A stretch of DNA of 64,000 bases from Synechococcus sp. BL107 (GTDB lineage Bacteria; Cyanobacteriota; Cyanobacteriia; PCC-6307; Cyanobiaceae), in the NCBI RefSeq assembly GCF_000153805.1, contig NZ_DS022298.1, forward strand, positions 1,223,434 to 1,287,433, written 5' to 3'. The position numbers and the translations under genes were made by a program. Each line of letters opens with the position of its first letter. The stretch's first letter is position 1. The notes below the pieces were generated by a model that was given only the letters and a program-made list of their open reading frames with translations, was not told the DNA's origin and did no database searches. Below, piece by piece: positions 62,384 through 64,000 of this stretch.

Positions 62384-63210
62384 GTCAGCGAATCGGATGA
62401 TGAGGTACCCACGGTACGCCTCGCTGGCTGCCGGGACTCTGTGTTGCTGAACAGTTCCCTCAGCAATGTCTCCAAGCGGCTGCTGGTGATTGGACGTTCG
62501 AGCTTTCCCTGATTGGCCAAGGACAGAGTTCCAGTTTCCTCAGACACCACGATGCAAATACAGCGATCGAAGCGTTCTGTGATCCCAAGAGCTGCGAGGT
62601 GCCTTGTCCCGTAACGACTCACGCTGTGACGCGATAGAGGAAGGATCACTCCCGCTGATTCAATGCGATTACCACGCACCAGAACGGCTCCGTCATGGAG
62701 TGGAGTGTCCGCGGCAAAAACGTTCAGCAACAACTCACGACTGAGTTGGGCGCCAATGGCGACACCTGGATTGAGAAAATCTTCCGGTCGCAGGTCGCTG
62801 CCCAAATCCACCACGATGAGGGCTCCCCGTCGCTGCTGGGAGAGCCGCCCTGCGGCTTCGGTGAGCTGAGCAATCGTGCCTTCTGCAGCTTTAAATTCCT
62901 TTTGTGGATTTCCCAGCAGGACAGCGAGCCGCCCCGTCCCAAGAAGTTCCATCAAGCGGCGCAACTCCCCTTGCCAAAGGATGGCCAGGGACAAGGAACA
63001 TGCCAAGACCAACGCGTCCACCAATTGGGTGGTGAGTGGAAGGTTGGCGAAGCGCTGAACAAACCAGGCTGTCGCAACAAGAAAAAGGTATCCCCTAAGC
63101 AACCAAAGGGTTCGTGCTTCACGAACCCTGGACAGCATTAGAAATCCAATGGCAGAGGCGAACAGAACGTCGAGGACAATGCGCAGATTTTCCTCCGCGA
63201 AAACGTCCAA
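62380..63210 (-). CDS. cdaA: diadenylate cyclase, CdaA type
   Basis: 276 aa. N-terminal membrane segments ([37 protein letters not shown]) then the DisA_N domain with [17 protein letters not shown] (DGA motif) and [18 protein letters not shown], where the usual RHR triad reads RHL. Makes c-di-AMP, used in osmotic and K+ control. TTG start. Overlaps uppS. Confidence 0.9.
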   Translation of the reverse strand: MDVFAEENLRIVLDVLFASAIGFLMLSRVREARTLWLLRGYLFLVATAWFVQRFANLPLTTQLVDALVLACSLSLAILWQGELRRLMELLGTGRLAVLLGNPQKEFKAAEGTIAQLTEAAGRLSQQRRGALIVVDLGSDLRPEDFLNPGVAIGAQLSRELLLNVFAADTPLHDGAVLVRGNRIESAGVILPLSRHSVSRYGTRHLAALGITERFDRCICIVVSEETGTLSLANQGKLERPITSSRLETLLRELFSNTESRQPARRTVGTSSSDSLT

Positions 63211-63233
63211 CCTCTCCAGACTCCCCTCTCCCT

Positions 63234-64000
63234 TTAACGTACCTCGTGGAACCGTTGCGGCAGCACGTCGTAGCGCAGCAGATCATCCGGCTGCTCTCGT
63301 TTCTGCACCAGTTCTGCAGCGCCGTCGTGAACAAGCACGGCCGCTGGTCTTGGAATGCGGTTGTAGTTCGAGCTCATCGAAGCGTTGTAGGCGCCGGTTG
63401 CGAACACCGCGATGACATCTCCGCTTTTGGTGCTGGGAAGAGGGAGATCTTTCAGTAAGACATCGCCCGACTCACAGTGTTTACCGACGAGATTGACGGT
63501 TTCATCTGCTTCGGCCAACGGGCGATCAGCAACGCAGCAGGTGTAGAGCGATTGATAGGTAATCGGCCGTGGGTTGTCACTCATGCCGCCATCAATAGCC
63601 ACGTAGGTGCGAATGCCGGGAATCGTTTTTCTTGAGCCAACGGTGTACAACGTCACCCCCGCCGTGGCGACTAAGGATCGGCCTGGTTCACACATCAGCC
63701 GGGGTAAGTCGAGGCTCCGTGCTTGGCACGCGGCAATCACCGCTTCGGCGACGACTTGCACCCAGCGGTCGATGCTTGGTGGATCGTCGGATTTCACGTA
63801 GCGGATGCCGAGTCCGCCCCCCACATTGAGATCTTCGACGGGATGTCCGAGGTCTCGGGCCAGTTTGAGGGCATCGGCCATCACTGCAGCAAGGTCGCGG
63901 TGGGGCTCGAGTTCAAAAATTTGTGAGCCGATGTGGGCATGCAAGCCCGTCAACCGGGCCCAGGACTGACCAATCAAACCGCGCAGGACGGGTTCCACCT
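63234..64000 (-). CDS. lysA: diaminopimelate decarboxylase, 5' end cut by window
   Basis: The C-terminal 255 residues of LysA: GLHAHIGSQIFELEPHRDLA, DLNVGGGLGIRYVKSDDPPS, EPGRSLVATAGVTLYTVG, VAIDGGMSDNPRPITYQS, CESGDVLLKDLPLP and GAYNASMSSNYNRIPRPAAV with PLP and substrate residues. Last step of lysine synthesis. The start lies beyond 64000. cdaA begins 23 nt downstream of its stop. Confidence 0.95.
   Translation of the reverse strand, partial: VEPVLRGLIGQSWARLTGLHAHIGSQIFELEPHRDLAAVMADALKLARDLGHPVEDLNVGGGLGIRYVKSDDPPSIDRWVQVVAEAVIAACQARSLDLPRLMCEPGRSLVATAGVTLYTVGSRKTIPGIRTYVAIDGGMSDNPRPITYQSLYTCCVADRPLAEADETVNLVGKHCESGDVLLKDLPLPSTKSGDVIAVFATGAYNASMSSNYNRIPRPAAVLVHDGAAELVQKREQPDDLLRYDVLPQRFHEVR

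Noticed and set aside
1-64000. CRISPR arrays, insertion sequences, rRNA genes
   Set aside because: No regularly spaced repeats, transposase-like frames or rRNA sequence were seen.

Overview
The window reads as the chromosome of a marine picocyanobacterium, most likely a Synechococcus of the open-ocean or coastal group. The evidence is a CyanoP (PsbP-type) lipoprotein, PsbY, carotenoid isomerase CrtH, a high-light-inducible protein, a cyAbrB regulator, a self-cleaving LexA, and several short families seen mainly in cyanobacteria (DUF3104, DUF3303, DUF4278, DUF2488, Nif11-like). No transposase, integrase, rRNA operon or CRISPR array was seen.

Layout. (1) 1-870: lexA with a LexA-box-like site, then tRNA-Ala(GGC) and its terminator. 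(2) About 870-28,850: a gene-poor accessory stretch bounded by tRNA-Ala and tRNA-Pro. It holds many very short ORFs, often one membrane span or a signal peptide, with AT-rich gaps, degenerate paralogues and dispersed repeats. A few full-length genes sit inside it: an HDAC-family deacetylase overlapping a PPOX-family flavoprotein, a polytopic membrane protein, selO, cyabrB and an ABM-type monooxygenase. The most notable feature is a pair of predicted glutamine-II (downstream-peptide) riboswitches, each 27-28 nt upstream of a DUF4278 gene; one encodes a 33-aa protein resembling PirA, the other a 138-aa protein with three YRG motifs. (3) 28,850-39,650: dense core genes including tRNA-Pro, tRNA-Lys, a renalase-like oxidoreductase, gamma carbonic anhydrase, psbY, trmFO, crtH, an atypical response regulator, Grx4 next to BolA, plsC, and pdxJ overlapping two small genes. 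(4) 39,880-48,693: a recC-recB-recD operon with a cupin gene attached by a 1-nt overlap. (5) 48,795-55,772: DEAD-box helicase, RRM protein, ABC exporter and a CPA2 antiporter carrying Usp domains. (6) 55,891-64,000: cyanoP divergent from recR, lipA, a GST-DUF952 fusion, trhO, and a tightly overlapped leftward run cdaA-uppS-bioB; lysA, cut by the window edge, lies just upstream.

How the parts relate. lexA and recBCD/recR cover SOS control and double-strand-break repair. The riboswitch/DUF4278 pairs suggest glutamine-gated synthesis of small regulators of nitrogen metabolism, by analogy with the PII-interacting PirA of Synechocystis. Grx4 and BolA point to iron-sulfur handling, which would serve the Fe-S enzymes LipA and BioB encoded nearby. 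Many short genes in region 2 rest on codon structure, ribosome binding sites or paralogy only, and their confidence values say so.
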